From Tenacibaculum sp. (GTDB lineage Bacteria; Bacteroidota; Bacteroidia; Flavobacteriales; Flavobacteriaceae), in NCBI GenBank assembly GCA_022448525.1, contig JAKVCX010000004.1, positions 563,403 to 627,402 of the forward strand: 64,000 nucleotides of DNA, in the 5' to 3' direction. Under the pieces are notes generated by a model. That model had not been told where the DNA came from, searched no databases, and saw only the letters and a program-made list of their open reading frames with translations. Shown here in pieces: positions 19,482-28,599 of the stretch. Both the position numbers and the translations under genes were made by a program. Positions within the stretch are counted from its first letter, which is position 1. Each line of letters starts with the position of its first letter.

Positions 19482-20246
19482 ATGACAAAACACCAAATTA
19501 GTGCCGCTCTGATTACTTTCAATGAAGAAAGTAACATTGCTCGTACACTAGAAAAACTTTCTTGGTGTGATGAAATTGTTATTGTAGATTCATATAGTAC
19601 TGATTCAACAGTAGATATTTGCAAGACTTTTGGAGCAAAAGTGTTCTTTAAAAAATTTGAAGGATATGGTGAACAAAAACGATTCTTAGTTGAGCAATGT
19701 AAAAATGATTGGATTTTATCAATTGATGCTGATGAAGTTTTAACTGATCAATTAATAAGTGAAATCCAAAATGAATTTTCAAAAGAAACGCTTCCATACA
19801 AAGCTTATTACTTAAATCGAAAACATGTTTACTTAGGGAAAGTATTTAAGTACGGTTACTTAAAAAACACTCCTATTCTTCGTTTATTTAATGCGAATTT
19901 TGCGAACTTTTCATCTAAAAAAGTTCATGAAACCATTGAATTTAAAGGCAAAAAAGGAAGATTTAAAAATACATTCTTTCATTATACAGCTGATTCTGTT
20001 GAACAAATAAACTACAAGAAAAACAGATATGCAACCTTAGTTTCCGAAGAGTATTTTAATAAAAATAAAAGAGTAAACTTGTTAGTATTACTATTTAAAT
20101 ATCCACTCGCCTTTTTCAAAGAATATTTTATAAGAGGAAATATTTTAAATGGTTATGAAGGTTACGTTTGGAGTACTTATATTGCTGAATATAGCGTTTT
20201 AAAATATTTGAAATTAAGAGAACGAAACAAAAACGCTAAGTCTTAA
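19482..20246 (+). CDS. Glycosyltransferase family 2, WaaE/KdtX-like
   Basis: A 254-aa GT-A enzyme with SAALITFNEESNIARTLEKL, VDSYSTDST and the DXD-type IDADE motif, resembling WaaE-type LPS core beta-1,4-glucosyltransferases. The ATG at 19482 is used; a TTG directly before it would only add one residue. The C-terminal stretch (LLVLLFKYPLAFFKEYF) is an amphipathic or membrane-associated helix typical of the group. It is convergent with the glycosyltransferase at 20243, sharing 4 nt (TTAA). The acceptor is inferred to be LPS core. Confidence 0.85.
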   Translation: MTKHQISAALITFNEESNIARTLEKLSWCDEIVIVDSYSTDSTVDICKTFGAKVFFKKFEGYGEQKRFLVEQCKNDWILSIDADEVLTDQLISEIQNEFSKETLPYKAYYLNRKHVYLGKVFKYGYLKNTPILRLFNANFANFSSKKVHETIEFKGKKGRFKNTFFHYTADSVEQINYKKNRYATLVSEEYFNKNKRVNLLVLLFKYPLAFFKEYFIRGNILNGYEGYVWSTYIAEYSVLKYLKLRERNKNAKS

Positions 20247-21337
20247 GACTGTAAGAATGCTTTAACTTTATTCTGAATTAAAGTACTATTGAATTCTCGT
20301 TCTATTTTTTCTCTTCCCTTCTTTCCCATTTCAACTATTTTGTCTTTATGGTTTGAATACCATTCAATTTTATCACAAAAAGCTTTAAGGTCTTCAAATG
20401 GGACTAAAAAACCGTTATTTTCATTTTCAACTATTTGAGAATTACTGCTGATTTCGAATGCTACACAAGGCTTTTCACATAACATTGCTTCTGCCAATAC
20501 ATATCCAAATCCTTCCCATCGTGATGGTAATAAGAAAATATCTATACTACTCATGAAACTTTTAGGATTATTTATAAAACCTAAAAACTTGATTTCATTA
20601 TCTAATTTTTCTTGAGATACTTTATTTTTTAGTTCTGTCTCTAACTTTCCATTACCTCCAATTAAAATTTTGAAATTCAGATCTCTTCTTTTCAATTCTT
20701 TAGCAACTTCAATTAAAAAAGTTTGGTTTTTTTGAAAAACCATTCTTCCCAAATTCCCTAAAACAATTTCAGATTTTTCCCTCTTATATAAATTTTCAAA
20801 CGGTAATTCATCAAACTTTGCTACATTAATAGCATTAGGAATTACAGTAATTTTTTCTTTTGGAAATAATCCTGATTTTTTTGCATTAATTGTTTCTTTT
20901 GTTGCTTCGGAATTAGCCAAAACTTCGGTTAAAACATTTTGAAAAAAATAACGATTAATAAAAGAATTCTTAATCGGTATTGCACTTCCTCTTCTGTAAA
21001 TAATACGACTTACTCCTGCTTTTTGTGCTGCTAATCCTCCTAATTTCATATCTTCAGAGGAATTCATGACTACAGTTTTAACTTTGTGTTTATTGTAAAA
21101 CCTTGCAACTTTATTAACCTTAGATACATTTACATAGCTAAAATTTGAGACTTTAATTTCTTCAGTAGGTACACCTTTTAATTTTAACTTTTTACTTAAC
21201 TCACTATTCGGAGAAACGATTACTAAAACTTTATCACCTTGAGAGTGCAAAAAAGAAGACATCTCATAATGCCACTTCTCTCCTCCTCCCCAAGTTTTTG
21301 TTGAATTAAAAAAACAAATAGTCTTAGCTTCGCTCAT
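20243..21337 (-). CDS. Glycosyltransferase family 4
   Basis: A 364-aa GT-B enzyme. The N-terminal TKTWGGGEKWHYEMSSFLHSQG is an acceptor-domain start typical of GT4; the donor site has LGNLGRMVFQKNQTFLIEV and LPSRWEGFGYVLAEAMLCEKPCVAFE with an E-x7-E motif (EGFGYVLAE). It overlaps the upstream glycosyltransferase by 14 nt, and the three minus-strand glycosyltransferases form one operon. Probable role in LPS core or surface polysaccharide; sugars unknown. Confidence 0.9.
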   Translation of the reverse strand: MSEAKTICFFNSTKTWGGGEKWHYEMSSFLHSQGDKVLVIVSPNSELSKKLKLKGVPTEEIKVSNFSYVNVSKVNKVARFYNKHKVKTVVMNSSEDMKLGGLAAQKAGVSRIIYRRGSAIPIKNSFINRYFFQNVLTEVLANSEATKETINAKKSGLFPKEKITVIPNAINVAKFDELPFENLYKREKSEIVLGNLGRMVFQKNQTFLIEVAKELKRRDLNFKILIGGNGKLETELKNKVSQEKLDNEIKFLGFINNPKSFMSSIDIFLLPSRWEGFGYVLAEAMLCEKPCVAFEISSNSQIVENENNGFLVPFEDLKAFCDKIEWYSNHKDKIVEMGKKGREKIEREFNSTLIQNKVKAFLQS

Positions 21338-22448
21338 CTATAATAGATCTATAAAGTTTCATGACATTATTTGCAATAACATCATCATTAAATTTTTGCA
21401 CAAATGTATGACCTTTCTCTGCCATTTCATTATGCAAACTTTTATCTTTTAAAATTTCTTCAATGGCTTTAGAAAATTCTTGTGAGTCATTGGGATTCAC
21501 ATAACATGAATTTGGTCCACCTGCTTCAGGAAAAACACCGCCTTTAGTTGTAATCACCGGAGTTTTAGAATATAATGCTTCAATTATTGGAATACCAAAA
21601 CCTTCAAATATACTTGGGTAAACAAAAATATCTGCCATTTGATAAATACTTGCCAATTCTTTTAAGGCGACTCCTTCAAGAAAGTGAACTCTATTTCTAA
21701 GATTATTCTCCTTTAAGTAACTTTCTATTTTTTGATAATATTCAGTTTTCCTTCCAACAACAACTACATCAGTATTTAAACTTTTAATTGCTTTTAAAAT
21801 ACTGAGTAAATTTTTTCTTTCTTCAATCGTTCCAACATTCAGAATGAAATTCTCTGGTAAGTTGAATTTTTCTTTTACTCTTATTTTAAAATCATCTGAA
21901 ACCGGTTCTTTGAAAACAGAATGACAACCTTGATATATTACTTCGATTTTTGACGCATCAATTTTCAAAAAATCAACAATATCGTTTTTAGTTTGTTCAC
22001 TTATAGCAATTACCTTATCTGCTTTTTCAGCAGCATATTTAAATTTATTGAAGTGAATCTTTCTATCGAAAAATGAATATAATTTAGGATATCGAACAAA
22101 AATTAAATCATGAATAGTTACAACAGTAGGAATTCCAGTTTTTTCAATTCCCCTAGGAATTTCTCCAGATAATCCATGATATAGATCAAGATTATCTTTT
22201 TTAAGTTGCTTCACTATTGGACCTTGTCTCCAAATTGATGAAAACTTCTTCCAAAAATTTGATTCTGGAAGTTTCTCTATAATATTTTTGAAACTACTTA
22301 ATCTATCAATTTTCTTAGGTTTTGTATTGTAAACAAAGTATTCGTTATCTGAAAAATGAGTAGCAAGAATTTTCAGTAAATCTCTACTGTAATTCCCAAG
22401 TCCAGTGGCATTATGAAATGCTCTTTTTCCATCAAAACCTATTCGCAT
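21324..22448 (-). CDS. Glycosyltransferase family 4, mannosyltransferase-like
   Basis: A 374-aa GT-B enzyme: N-terminal MRIGFDGKRAFHNATGLGNYSR (the RxGIGxY-like loop of WbaZ-type mannosyltransferases), VVTIHDLIFVRYPKLYSFFDR, donor-domain LNVGTIEERKNLLSILKAI and YPSIFEGFGIPIIEALYSKTPVIT. It is intact and of usual length. It starts on the base after the stop of the 22449 gene and overlaps the next by 14 nt, so the three are translationally linked. The donor GDP-mannose is a guess from family resemblance. Confidence 0.9.
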   Translation of the reverse strand: MRIGFDGKRAFHNATGLGNYSRDLLKILATHFSDNEYFVYNTKPKKIDRLSSFKNIIEKLPESNFWKKFSSIWRQGPIVKQLKKDNLDLYHGLSGEIPRGIEKTGIPTVVTIHDLIFVRYPKLYSFFDRKIHFNKFKYAAEKADKVIAISEQTKNDIVDFLKIDASKIEVIYQGCHSVFKEPVSDDFKIRVKEKFNLPENFILNVGTIEERKNLLSILKAIKSLNTDVVVVGRKTEYYQKIESYLKENNLRNRVHFLEGVALKELASIYQMADIFVYPSIFEGFGIPIIEALYSKTPVITTKGGVFPEAGGPNSCYVNPNDSQEFSKAIEEILKDKSLHNEMAEKGHTFVQKFNDDVIANNVMKLYRSIIDERS

Positions 22449-23489
22449 TTACTCTTTTATAAAATTAATATAATTCCTTTTTTGAAACTCAAATGTCCAT
22501 TTTTCATTGTTGTACGTATCTTCATTTGGTTCTGACAATTTATTTATAACAGAATTAAATGAGTTTTCATCATACAAAATTCCATTCTCCTTAACATCAG
22601 ATAGAATCTCTAGTTTTTGATGACAAATCATTGTTTTCTTAAACCCAAAAGCCATGTTAAAAGTACCTGTAATTTTACTTTTAAAATAACTTTCATCATC
22701 CAAATTCAACAATGGTAAAATGTAATCTGACTTTTCTAAATAACTATAAAACGTAGCATTAGAAATGAATTCATTGAAGATTGTAAACGAACTCTTTAAA
22801 TTGTGCTTTTCAATTTTCTCTAAAAAGTCTAAACCATCTTTTGAGTTTATATTCCCTAGAATTACGAATTTTACGTGCTCACCAATTGAATGACTTTTTA
22901 ACTGCTCGATCAAAAACTTATAATTACGTCTATTATAGTGTAATCTTCCAGGAATTGTGATCCAAATTTCATTTGAACTTTTTTCAATACTCTCCTTATT
23001 AAAATCAGGAAAATAAATCGGATAAAAACTTTCTAATTTAGAAGAACTTATGTTTTTGTAATTCTCTTTAATGAAATCATTTAAGACGAAGTATTTTTTA
23101 ATTTTTATAGAAAATAACTTTTGCGTAAAACTCTTCTCTAATCTTTTTGCATTGTGTAAAATACCGACAACTTTGGTCTTATAAAAATTTAAAAACAGTG
23201 AAACATTTCTTAATTTTTTCGAAGAAGAAGCTGTATTAAATATGACAGTATCAAATTTTGACAACTCTTTAGTTAGTTTTATTTGTAACGACAGAGATTT
23301 AAAAAAAGTAAGTCTATCGAAATTAACTTCTTGAATTTGCTCGAAAAACTGTCCGTAACTTTTTGCTTGTTGAATAATATCTGAATATGCGAATAAAGTT
23401 ACTTTATAACCAGCATCTTTCAAAAAAGAAACCTGAGAATAAATGCATTCTTCATGAGATTCTGATATTTCAACTATAGCTACTTTCAT
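22449..23489 (-). CDS. Divergent glycosyltransferase, GT-B-like
   Basis: A 346-aa protein, first of the three-gene glycosyltransferase operon. MKVAIVEISESHEECIYSQVSFL and WITIPGRLHYNRRNYKFLIEQLK look like the two Rossmann halves of a GT-B fold, but the usual E-x7-E motif is replaced by KSKITGTFNMAFGFKKTMICHQK. It resembles no named subfamily I can identify. The ATG lies only 2 nt after the T-tract of a strong hairpin that terminates dapD (23495-23530), leaving no room for a conventional leader. Confidence 0.65.
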   Translation of the reverse strand: MKVAIVEISESHEECIYSQVSFLKDAGYKVTLFAYSDIIQQAKSYGQFFEQIQEVNFDRLTFFKSLSLQIKLTKELSKFDTVIFNTASSSKKLRNVSLFLNFYKTKVVGILHNAKRLEKSFTQKLFSIKIKKYFVLNDFIKENYKNISSSKLESFYPIYFPDFNKESIEKSSNEIWITIPGRLHYNRRNYKFLIEQLKSHSIGEHVKFVILGNINSKDGLDFLEKIEKHNLKSSFTIFNEFISNATFYSYLEKSDYILPLLNLDDESYFKSKITGTFNMAFGFKKTMICHQKLEILSDVKENGILYDENSFNSVINKLSEPNEDTYNNEKWTFEFQKRNYINFIKE

Positions 23490-23494
23490 ATAAA

Positions 23495-23530
23495 AAAGAG
23501 ACCAAATATAAAATTATATTCGGTCTCTTT
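23495..23530 (-). terminator. Strong hairpin downstream of dapD, abutting a glycosyltransferase start codon
   Basis: Near-perfect 17-bp stem: outer arms AAAGAGACC/GGTCTCTTT at 23495-23503 and 23522-23530, then an A/T-rich inner stem with one mismatch. On the minus strand it ends in a six-T run (23497-23492) followed by ATATG, the G being part of the start codon at 23489. It could be the dapD terminator or a leader attenuator for the glycosyltransferase operon. Confidence 0.8.
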
Positions 23531-23553
23531 GTAAATATATTTAACTATGATTT

Positions 23554-24369
23554 TTAAACGGCCACATCATATTCTCTAAGTGCGTCGTTTAAAGAAGTTT
23601 TCTTATTTGTACTTTCTTTACGTTTTCCAATAATTAAAGCACATGGAACATTGTATTCTCCTGCAGCGAATTTCTTTGTATAACTTCCTGGAATTACTAC
23701 AGAACGTGCTGGCACTCTACCTTTCATTTCAACAGGTTCATCACCAGTAACATCAATAATTTTTGTTGATGCTGTTAAAACAACATTCGCTCCTAAAACA
23801 GCTTCACTCTCTACTCTTACACCTTCAACTACGATGCAACGAGAACCGATAAAAGCATTGTCTTCAATAATTACTGGAGCTGCTTGTAAAGGCTCTAAAA
23901 CTCCACCAATTCCAACTCCACCTGACAAGTGAACATTTTTTCCAATTTGTGCACAAGAACCTACTGTAGCCCAAGTGTCAACCATTGTACCTTCATCAAC
24001 ATAAGCTCCAATATTCACATAACTTGGCATTAAAATAGTCCCAGCAGAAATATATGCTCCATGACGAGCAACAGCGTTAGGTACCACTCTAATTCCTTTT
24101 TCTTTATAATTTCTCTTTAATGGAATTTTATCATGATATTCAAAAATTCCAGCTTCTAAAGTTTCCATTTTTTGAATTGGGAAGTATAAAACAACTGCTT
24201 TCTTTACCCATTCATTTACTTGCCATCCGTCAGCTGTTGGCTCTGCTACTCGTAATTCTCCTAAATCTAATAAATCAACTACTTTTCTAATAGCAGCAAT
24301 AGTTTCTTCTTCTTTTAACAATTCTCGGTTATCCCAAGCTTTTTCTATAATTGAACGAATTTCTGTCAT
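23554..24369 (-). CDS. dapD: 2,3,4,5-tetrahydropyridine-2,6-dicarboxylate N-succinyltransferase
   Basis: Succinyl-CoA-dependent acylation step of the lysine/meso-diaminopimelate pathway. The 271-aa protein has the N-terminal helical domain (IEKAWDNRELL), then a left-handed beta-helix with hexapeptide turns from about residue 105 (YVNIGAYVDEGTMVDTWATVGSCAQIGKNVHLSGGVGIGG), and FIGSRCIVVEGVRV. Length and motifs match DapD closely. It is divergent from ruvX; a TATATTTG element (minus strand, 24394-24387) is its likely -7 box. A strong hairpin ends the transcript. Confidence 0.95.
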   Translation of the reverse strand: MTEIRSIIEKAWDNRELLKEEETIAAIRKVVDLLDLGELRVAEPTADGWQVNEWVKKAVVLYFPIQKMETLEAGIFEYHDKIPLKRNYKEKGIRVVPNAVARHGAYISAGTILMPSYVNIGAYVDEGTMVDTWATVGSCAQIGKNVHLSGGVGIGGVLEPLQAAPVIIEDNAFIGSRCIVVEGVRVESEAVLGANVVLTASTKIIDVTGDEPVEMKGRVPARSVVIPGSYTKKFAAGEYNVPCALIIGKRKESTNKKTSLNDALREYDVAV

Positions 24370-24488
24370 TATTAAAATATTTTAAGCAAATATAAATCAG
24401 TATCTATTTTTGAATAGCGAAAATACATTTTTTAAACAGAAAACATTTCCTTGTTTAAAATGAGTATTTTTGCCAAAAATAAAATATT

Positions 24489-24899
24489 TTGGCGCGAATA
24501 CTTGCTATAGATTTTGGATTAAAGAGAACGGGAATTGCCGTTACTGATGAATTACAGATAATTGCTTCTGGTTTAACAACGGTTCCTACTGAAGATTTGA
24601 TTTCATTTTTAAAAGATTATATATCAAAAGAAAATGTAGAGCTGTTTATTGTTGGAAAACCAAAGCAAATGGATAATTCCGATAGTGAAAGTGAACAATT
24701 AATAGTTCCTTTTATAACTAAGTTATCTAAAGAAATACCTACAATTCCAATTGAACGTGTTGATGAACGTTTTACTTCTAAAATGGCATTCCAAACAATG
24801 ATTGATGGAGGACTAAAAAAGAAACAACGCAGAAATAAAGCCCTAGTTGACGAAATTAGCGCAACAATCATTCTTCAATCATATTTGTATAGTAAATAA
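24489..24899 (+). CDS. ruvX: Holliday junction resolvase-like RuvX/YqgF
   Basis: A 136-aa RNase H-fold protein of the YqgF family, implicated in 16S rRNA 5' end maturation and put forward as a Holliday junction resolvase. The motif ILAIDFGLKRTGIAV carries the first catalytic Asp; IVGKPKQMD, VERFTSK-type DERFTSKMA and a C-terminal DEISATIILQSYL supply the others. The start is TTG (24489); no ATG precedes the active-site Asp. A TATTTTTG box at 24465-24472 gives a leader of only about 12 nt. def follows. Confidence 0.9.
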   Translation: MARILAIDFGLKRTGIAVTDELQIIASGLTTVPTEDLISFLKDYISKENVELFIVGKPKQMDNSDSESEQLIVPFITKLSKEIPTIPIERVDERFTSKMAFQTMIDGGLKKKQRRNKALVDEISATIILQSYLYSK

Positions 24900-24956
24900 T
24901 TTAAAGAAATAAACGTTATTTGTACTTTTGCATGCATTTAAAAAATTAATTTGTTT

Positions 24957-25541
24957 ATGATTTTACCAATTGTTGCTTACGGTGATCCGGTTCTTAGAAA
25001 GGTAGGAAAGGAAATAGATAAAGATTATCCGAATCTTACTGAATTGATTGCCAACATGAAAGAGACGATGTACAACGCTTCAGGAGTTGGTTTAGCTGCT
25101 CCTCAAATAGGAAAAGATATTCGTTTATTTGTGATTGATGCATCACCTTTTGCAGCTGATGAAGATTTGAGCGATGAAGATCGTAAAGTTTTAGAAGGAT
25201 TTAATCGAGTATTTATAAATGCAAAAATTCTTGAAGAAGAAGGTGAAGAATGGGTTTTTAACGAAGGATGTTTAAGTATTCCTGATGTTCGAGAAGATGT
25301 TTGGAGAAAACCAACTATTACTATTGAATATCAAGATGAAAACTTTGAAACTAAGACAGAAGTTTTGTCTGGATTAGCGGCTAGAGTTTTTCAACATGAA
25401 TATGACCATATTGAAGGGGTTTTATTTACGGATAAATTATCTTCATTAAAGAAAAGATTAATCAAGAAAAAATTAGAAAATATTTCAAAGGGAAAGATTC
25501 GATCTGATTATAGAATGCGCTTTCCTAAATTAAAAAGATAA
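24957..25541 (+). CDS. def: Peptide deformylase
   Basis: Removes the N-formyl group from nascent proteins. From the ATG at 24957 (MILPIVAYGDPVLR) the 194-aa protein shows all three motifs: GVGLAAPQ (43-50), EGCLS (103-107, metal ligand Cys105) and HEYDH (147-151). An in-frame TTG six bases earlier is not needed. An acidic insertion (DEDLSDEDRKVLEG, ~68-81) is common in Bacteroidota. A TACTTTTG element at 24923-24930 can be its own -7 box. Its partner fmt is at 49200. Confidence 0.95.
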   Translation: MILPIVAYGDPVLRKVGKEIDKDYPNLTELIANMKETMYNASGVGLAAPQIGKDIRLFVIDASPFAADEDLSDEDRKVLEGFNRVFINAKILEEEGEEWVFNEGCLSIPDVREDVWRKPTITIEYQDENFETKTEVLSGLAARVFQHEYDHIEGVLFTDKLSSLKKRLIKKKLENISKGKIRSDYRMRFPKLKR

Positions 25542-25549
25542 ATATATAT

Positions 25550-25972
25550 ATGGAGTTTAGTAAAATTATAGCTGTATCTGGTAAACCTGGATTATTTGAA
25601 ATTTTATCACAAACTAAAAGTGGTGTAATCGTAAAATCTTTATTAGAAGATAAGCGTATGCCAATTACAGCGACTCACAATGTTAGCTTATTAGAGAACA
25701 TTGCTATTTTCACATATGCTGAAGATATTCCTTTAGCTGAAGTATTTAGTAACATCGCGAATAAAGAAGATGGTAAAGAGGCAATTTCTCATAAAGAAAG
25801 TGCCAACAAATTAACGGAGTATTTTTCTGAAGTTTTACCTGATTACGACGAAGAAAGAGTATATACTTCAAATATTAAAAAAGTAATTCAGTGGTATAAT
25901 ATTTTAGCGAAAGCTAATTTCGATTTCTCTACTTTAACGCAAGAGGAAGTTACTACTGAGGAAGAAGAATAG
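25550..25972 (+). CDS. DUF5606 protein
   Basis: A 140-aa protein conserved in Bacteroidota between def and mazG. The N-terminal EFSKIIAVSGKPGLFEILSQTKSGVIVKSL is a beta-rich segment characteristic of DUF5606; the C-terminal half is helical (KKVIQWYNILAKANFDF) with an acidic tail EEVTTEEEE. No signal peptide or membrane segment, so cytosolic. Spacings of 8 nt upstream and 3 nt downstream indicate an operon with def and mazG. Molecular function is unknown. Confidence 0.85.
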   Translation: MEFSKIIAVSGKPGLFEILSQTKSGVIVKSLLEDKRMPITATHNVSLLENIAIFTYAEDIPLAEVFSNIANKEDGKEAISHKESANKLTEYFSEVLPDYDEERVYTSNIKKVIQWYNILAKANFDFSTLTQEEVTTEEEE

Positions 25973-25975
25973 CAT

Positions 25976-26758
25976 ATGTTAAACTCTCGTAAACAACAAT
26001 TAGAAGCTTTTAATCGTCTTTTAGATATAATGGATGATTTACGTGAAAAGTGTCCTTGGGATAAAAAACAAACACTTGAAAGCTTAAGACATTTAACAAT
26101 TGAGGAAGTTTACGAATTAGGAGATGCTATTTTAGATAACGACTTAGAAGAGTTAAAAAAAGAATTAGGCGATGTGCTTTTGCACATCGTTTTTTATGCT
26201 AAAATCGGAAGTGAAAAGAAAGCTTTTGATATAGCTGACATTGCCAATGCTATTTCTGATAAACTCATAGACAGACATCCACACATTTATGGTGACGTGT
26301 CTGTGGAAAATGAAGAAGAAGTAAAACAAAATTGGGAAAAACTAAAACTAAAAGAAGGAAAAAAATCTGTTCTAGAAGGAGTTCCTAGAAGTTTACCCGC
26401 ATTGGTAAAAGCAAATAGAATTCAAGATAAAGTTGCTGGCGTTGGTTTTGATTGGGAAGAACCTCACCAAGTCTGGGAAAAAGTTCAAGAAGAACTAAAT
26501 GAATTGAACGAAGAAATCAAAAATGGGAATCAAGATGACATCGAAAAAGAATTTGGGGATGTTTTGTTTTCTATGATTAATTATGCTCGCTTTATAAAAG
26601 TAAACCCAGAAAACGCCCTAGAACGAACTAACAAAAAATTTATAAATCGTTTTCAATATCTTGAACAAAAAGCTAAAGAAGCTGGTAAAGAGTTATCAGA
26701 TATGAGTTTAGCTGAAATGGATGTCTTTTGGAACGAGTCCAAAACTTATTTTAAGTAA
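25976..26758 (+). CDS. mazG: Nucleoside triphosphate pyrophosphohydrolase MazG
   Basis: Hydrolyses NTPs/dNTPs to NMPs and PPi, a house-cleaning and stress-related function. At 260 aa it contains two MazG domains: the first with CPWDKKQTLESLRHLTIEEVYEL and EELKKELGDVLLHIVFYAKI (metal-binding ExxE...ExxD), the second with VQEELNELNEEIKN and EKEFGDVLFSMINYARF. Both keep their metal ligands. It lies 3 nt after the DUF5606 gene and 5 nt before a glycosyltransferase. Confidence 0.95.
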   Translation: MLNSRKQQLEAFNRLLDIMDDLREKCPWDKKQTLESLRHLTIEEVYELGDAILDNDLEELKKELGDVLLHIVFYAKIGSEKKAFDIADIANAISDKLIDRHPHIYGDVSVENEEEVKQNWEKLKLKEGKKSVLEGVPRSLPALVKANRIQDKVAGVGFDWEEPHQVWEKVQEELNELNEEIKNGNQDDIEKEFGDVLFSMINYARFIKVNPENALERTNKKFINRFQYLEQKAKEAGKELSDMSLAEMDVFWNESKTYFK

Positions 26759-26763
26759 AACAC

Positions 26764-27855
26764 ATGAATGTACTTTTTGTTTTAGGTGGTGGTAATTTAA
26801 ACACACAAATTGCTCAAGTTGCTTTATTTCTTGGTTTAAAAGAAAAAGGAGTAAACATATACTTGATAGGTCCGATTGCTAACGATGTTCGTGAGTTTAT
26901 AACTTCTCAAAATAAAAATGCCACCTTCCTAGATTTACATCCAAAAAAGAAAATAGATTCAGAATATCAAGAAGCTTTTTCTAGATTTATTACAGATCAT
27001 AACATTGAATTGGTTCATTTTATAAGTGGAAAAGCAGCAAGAAGCGGATTGATTGCATTACGTAAACATCCAAAAGTTAAAACGGTAATCTATTTTGGTT
27101 CTGTAAGTTTACACTGGTACGATCCGAGTTCATACCTTACCTATTTAAATCCAAAAATAGATGCGATTATAGGGAATAGTAATTTCGTTTATAATCATGT
27201 GAAAAATCAACTTTTTGGGAAACGTAAAAATAAAGCGGTTCGAATATTTAAAGGTTATAGTTCTGAATGGTTTTCTGATGTTAATCCATTTGATTATACA
27301 CAAATCGGTATTCCTAAAGAAGCTACTGTAGTTTGTTCTATTGGAAATCATAGAAAAGTGAAAGGAACAAAGTACTTCTTAGAATCTTCTAATTATTTGA
27401 AATCTGACCAAGAAATACATTATGTTTTAATCGGAGAAAATACAGACGCTCCACATCTTGACAGTATTCGAAAAAATAGTAAAATTAGCAATCGTATTCA
27501 TGTTCTAGGAAAACGAAACGATGTTCCTGATTTACTTGCTGGTTGTAATATGTACCTTCAAACTTCTTTAAGTGAAGGATTCGGTCGTGCAATTAGTGAA
27601 GCTATGAGTATTGGAAAACCTGTAATAATGACTAATGCTGGCGGATGCACAGAGTTAATTGATGAAAACTCTGGTATTGTAGTTCCTTTAAAAGATTCTA
27701 AAGCTATTGGTGAAGCAATTTCTAAATTAGCTAACGAAAAAGAGCTTTGTAAACAAATGGGAATAAATGCGAAGAATAGAATTTTAAATGTATATAGTAT
27801 TGAACGTACTGTAAATGAAACATTAGATTTATATAAAAAATTATTAAGTGAGTAA
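26764..27855 (+). CDS. Glycosyltransferase family 4
   Basis: A 363-aa GT-B enzyme. The donor domain shows CSIGNHRKVKGTKYFLESS, YVLIGENTDAPHL, IHVLGKRNDVPDLLAGCNMYLQTSLSEGFGRAISEAMSIGKPVIMTNAGG with the E-x7-E motif. N-terminal FVLGGGNLNTQIAQVALFLGLKEKG binds the acceptor. It is the fifth gene of the ruvX/def/DUF5606/mazG run and its last 8 nt overlap the SDR gene; the pairing with an SDR suggests both act on the same surface glycan, but this is inference. Confidence 0.88.
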   Translation: MNVLFVLGGGNLNTQIAQVALFLGLKEKGVNIYLIGPIANDVREFITSQNKNATFLDLHPKKKIDSEYQEAFSRFITDHNIELVHFISGKAARSGLIALRKHPKVKTVIYFGSVSLHWYDPSSYLTYLNPKIDAIIGNSNFVYNHVKNQLFGKRKNKAVRIFKGYSSEWFSDVNPFDYTQIGIPKEATVVCSIGNHRKVKGTKYFLESSNYLKSDQEIHYVLIGENTDAPHLDSIRKNSKISNRIHVLGKRNDVPDLLAGCNMYLQTSLSEGFGRAISEAMSIGKPVIMTNAGGCTELIDENSGIVVPLKDSKAIGEAISKLANEKELCKQMGINAKNRILNVYSIERTVNETLDLYKKLLSE

Positions 27856-28576
27856 TATTGTAATTATAACTGGAGGAAGTAAAGGAATCGGAAATGCTTT
27901 AGCAAAAAAATATAGTTCCGAAAATTATATTGTTTATTCTCTTTCAAAATCAATTACAGGAAATAAAAATCTCAAAGAAACCTCAATTAATCTTTTAGAT
28001 TTTAACACTGCTACTAGTGGATTCAGCTCATTACTGGATGAAATCAATCTTCAAAACCCTAAATCAGTTACCTTAATAAATAATGCTGGTCGATTAGGAG
28101 AAATAAGTAATTTAGAAAATATTCCGAGTGATGATATTAATGCCTCTATCCTCTTAAATACAACGATACCACTTGCCTTCTCTGGCATATTTACAGAGAA
28201 ACTTAAAAATTCAAATTGTATAAAAAAAATCATTAATATTTCTTCGGGAGCAGCTACAAAACCATATAACGGCTGGAGTGTTTATTGTAGTTCAAAGGCG
28301 GCTTTAGATATGATGACCGCAACGATAGCACAGGAACAAAGTGAAATATCAAACGGAGTGAAAGCATATGGTATTCGTCCTGGAGTAGTTGATACAAATA
28401 TGCAGACTCAAATACGAGAAACATCTATTGATCATTTCAAAAACGTACAGAGATTTATTGACTTAAAAAAGAATAAAGAATTATACACTCCTGAATTTGT
28501 TGCTAACTGCGTTTACGAATTAGAAACTTCAAACAAATTGGTTAATGGAGAAACTATTGACTTAAGAAACGTTTAA
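27848..28576 (+). CDS. Short-chain dehydrogenase/reductase
   Basis: A 242-aa classical SDR with cofactor motif TGGSKGIGNALA, NNAG (LINNAGRLG), the catalytic Ser in NISSGAA and Y-C-S-S-K (YxxxK). The start is GTG at 27848, overlapping the glycosyltransferase end by 8 nt; no ATG precedes the glycine motif. The C-terminal part (GIRPGVVDTNMQTQIR) resembles sepiapterin-reductase/BenC-like SDRs. The substrate is unknown. Confidence 0.88.
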   Translation: MSNIVIITGGSKGIGNALAKKYSSENYIVYSLSKSITGNKNLKETSINLLDFNTATSGFSSLLDEINLQNPKSVTLINNAGRLGEISNLENIPSDDINASILLNTTIPLAFSGIFTEKLKNSNCIKKIINISSGAATKPYNGWSVYCSSKAALDMMTATIAQEQSEISNGVKAYGIRPGVVDTNMQTQIRETSIDHFKNVQRFIDLKKNKELYTPEFVANCVYELETSNKLVNGETIDLRNV

Positions 28577-28599
28577 TTTTTTCTTTAAAATGAATAATT

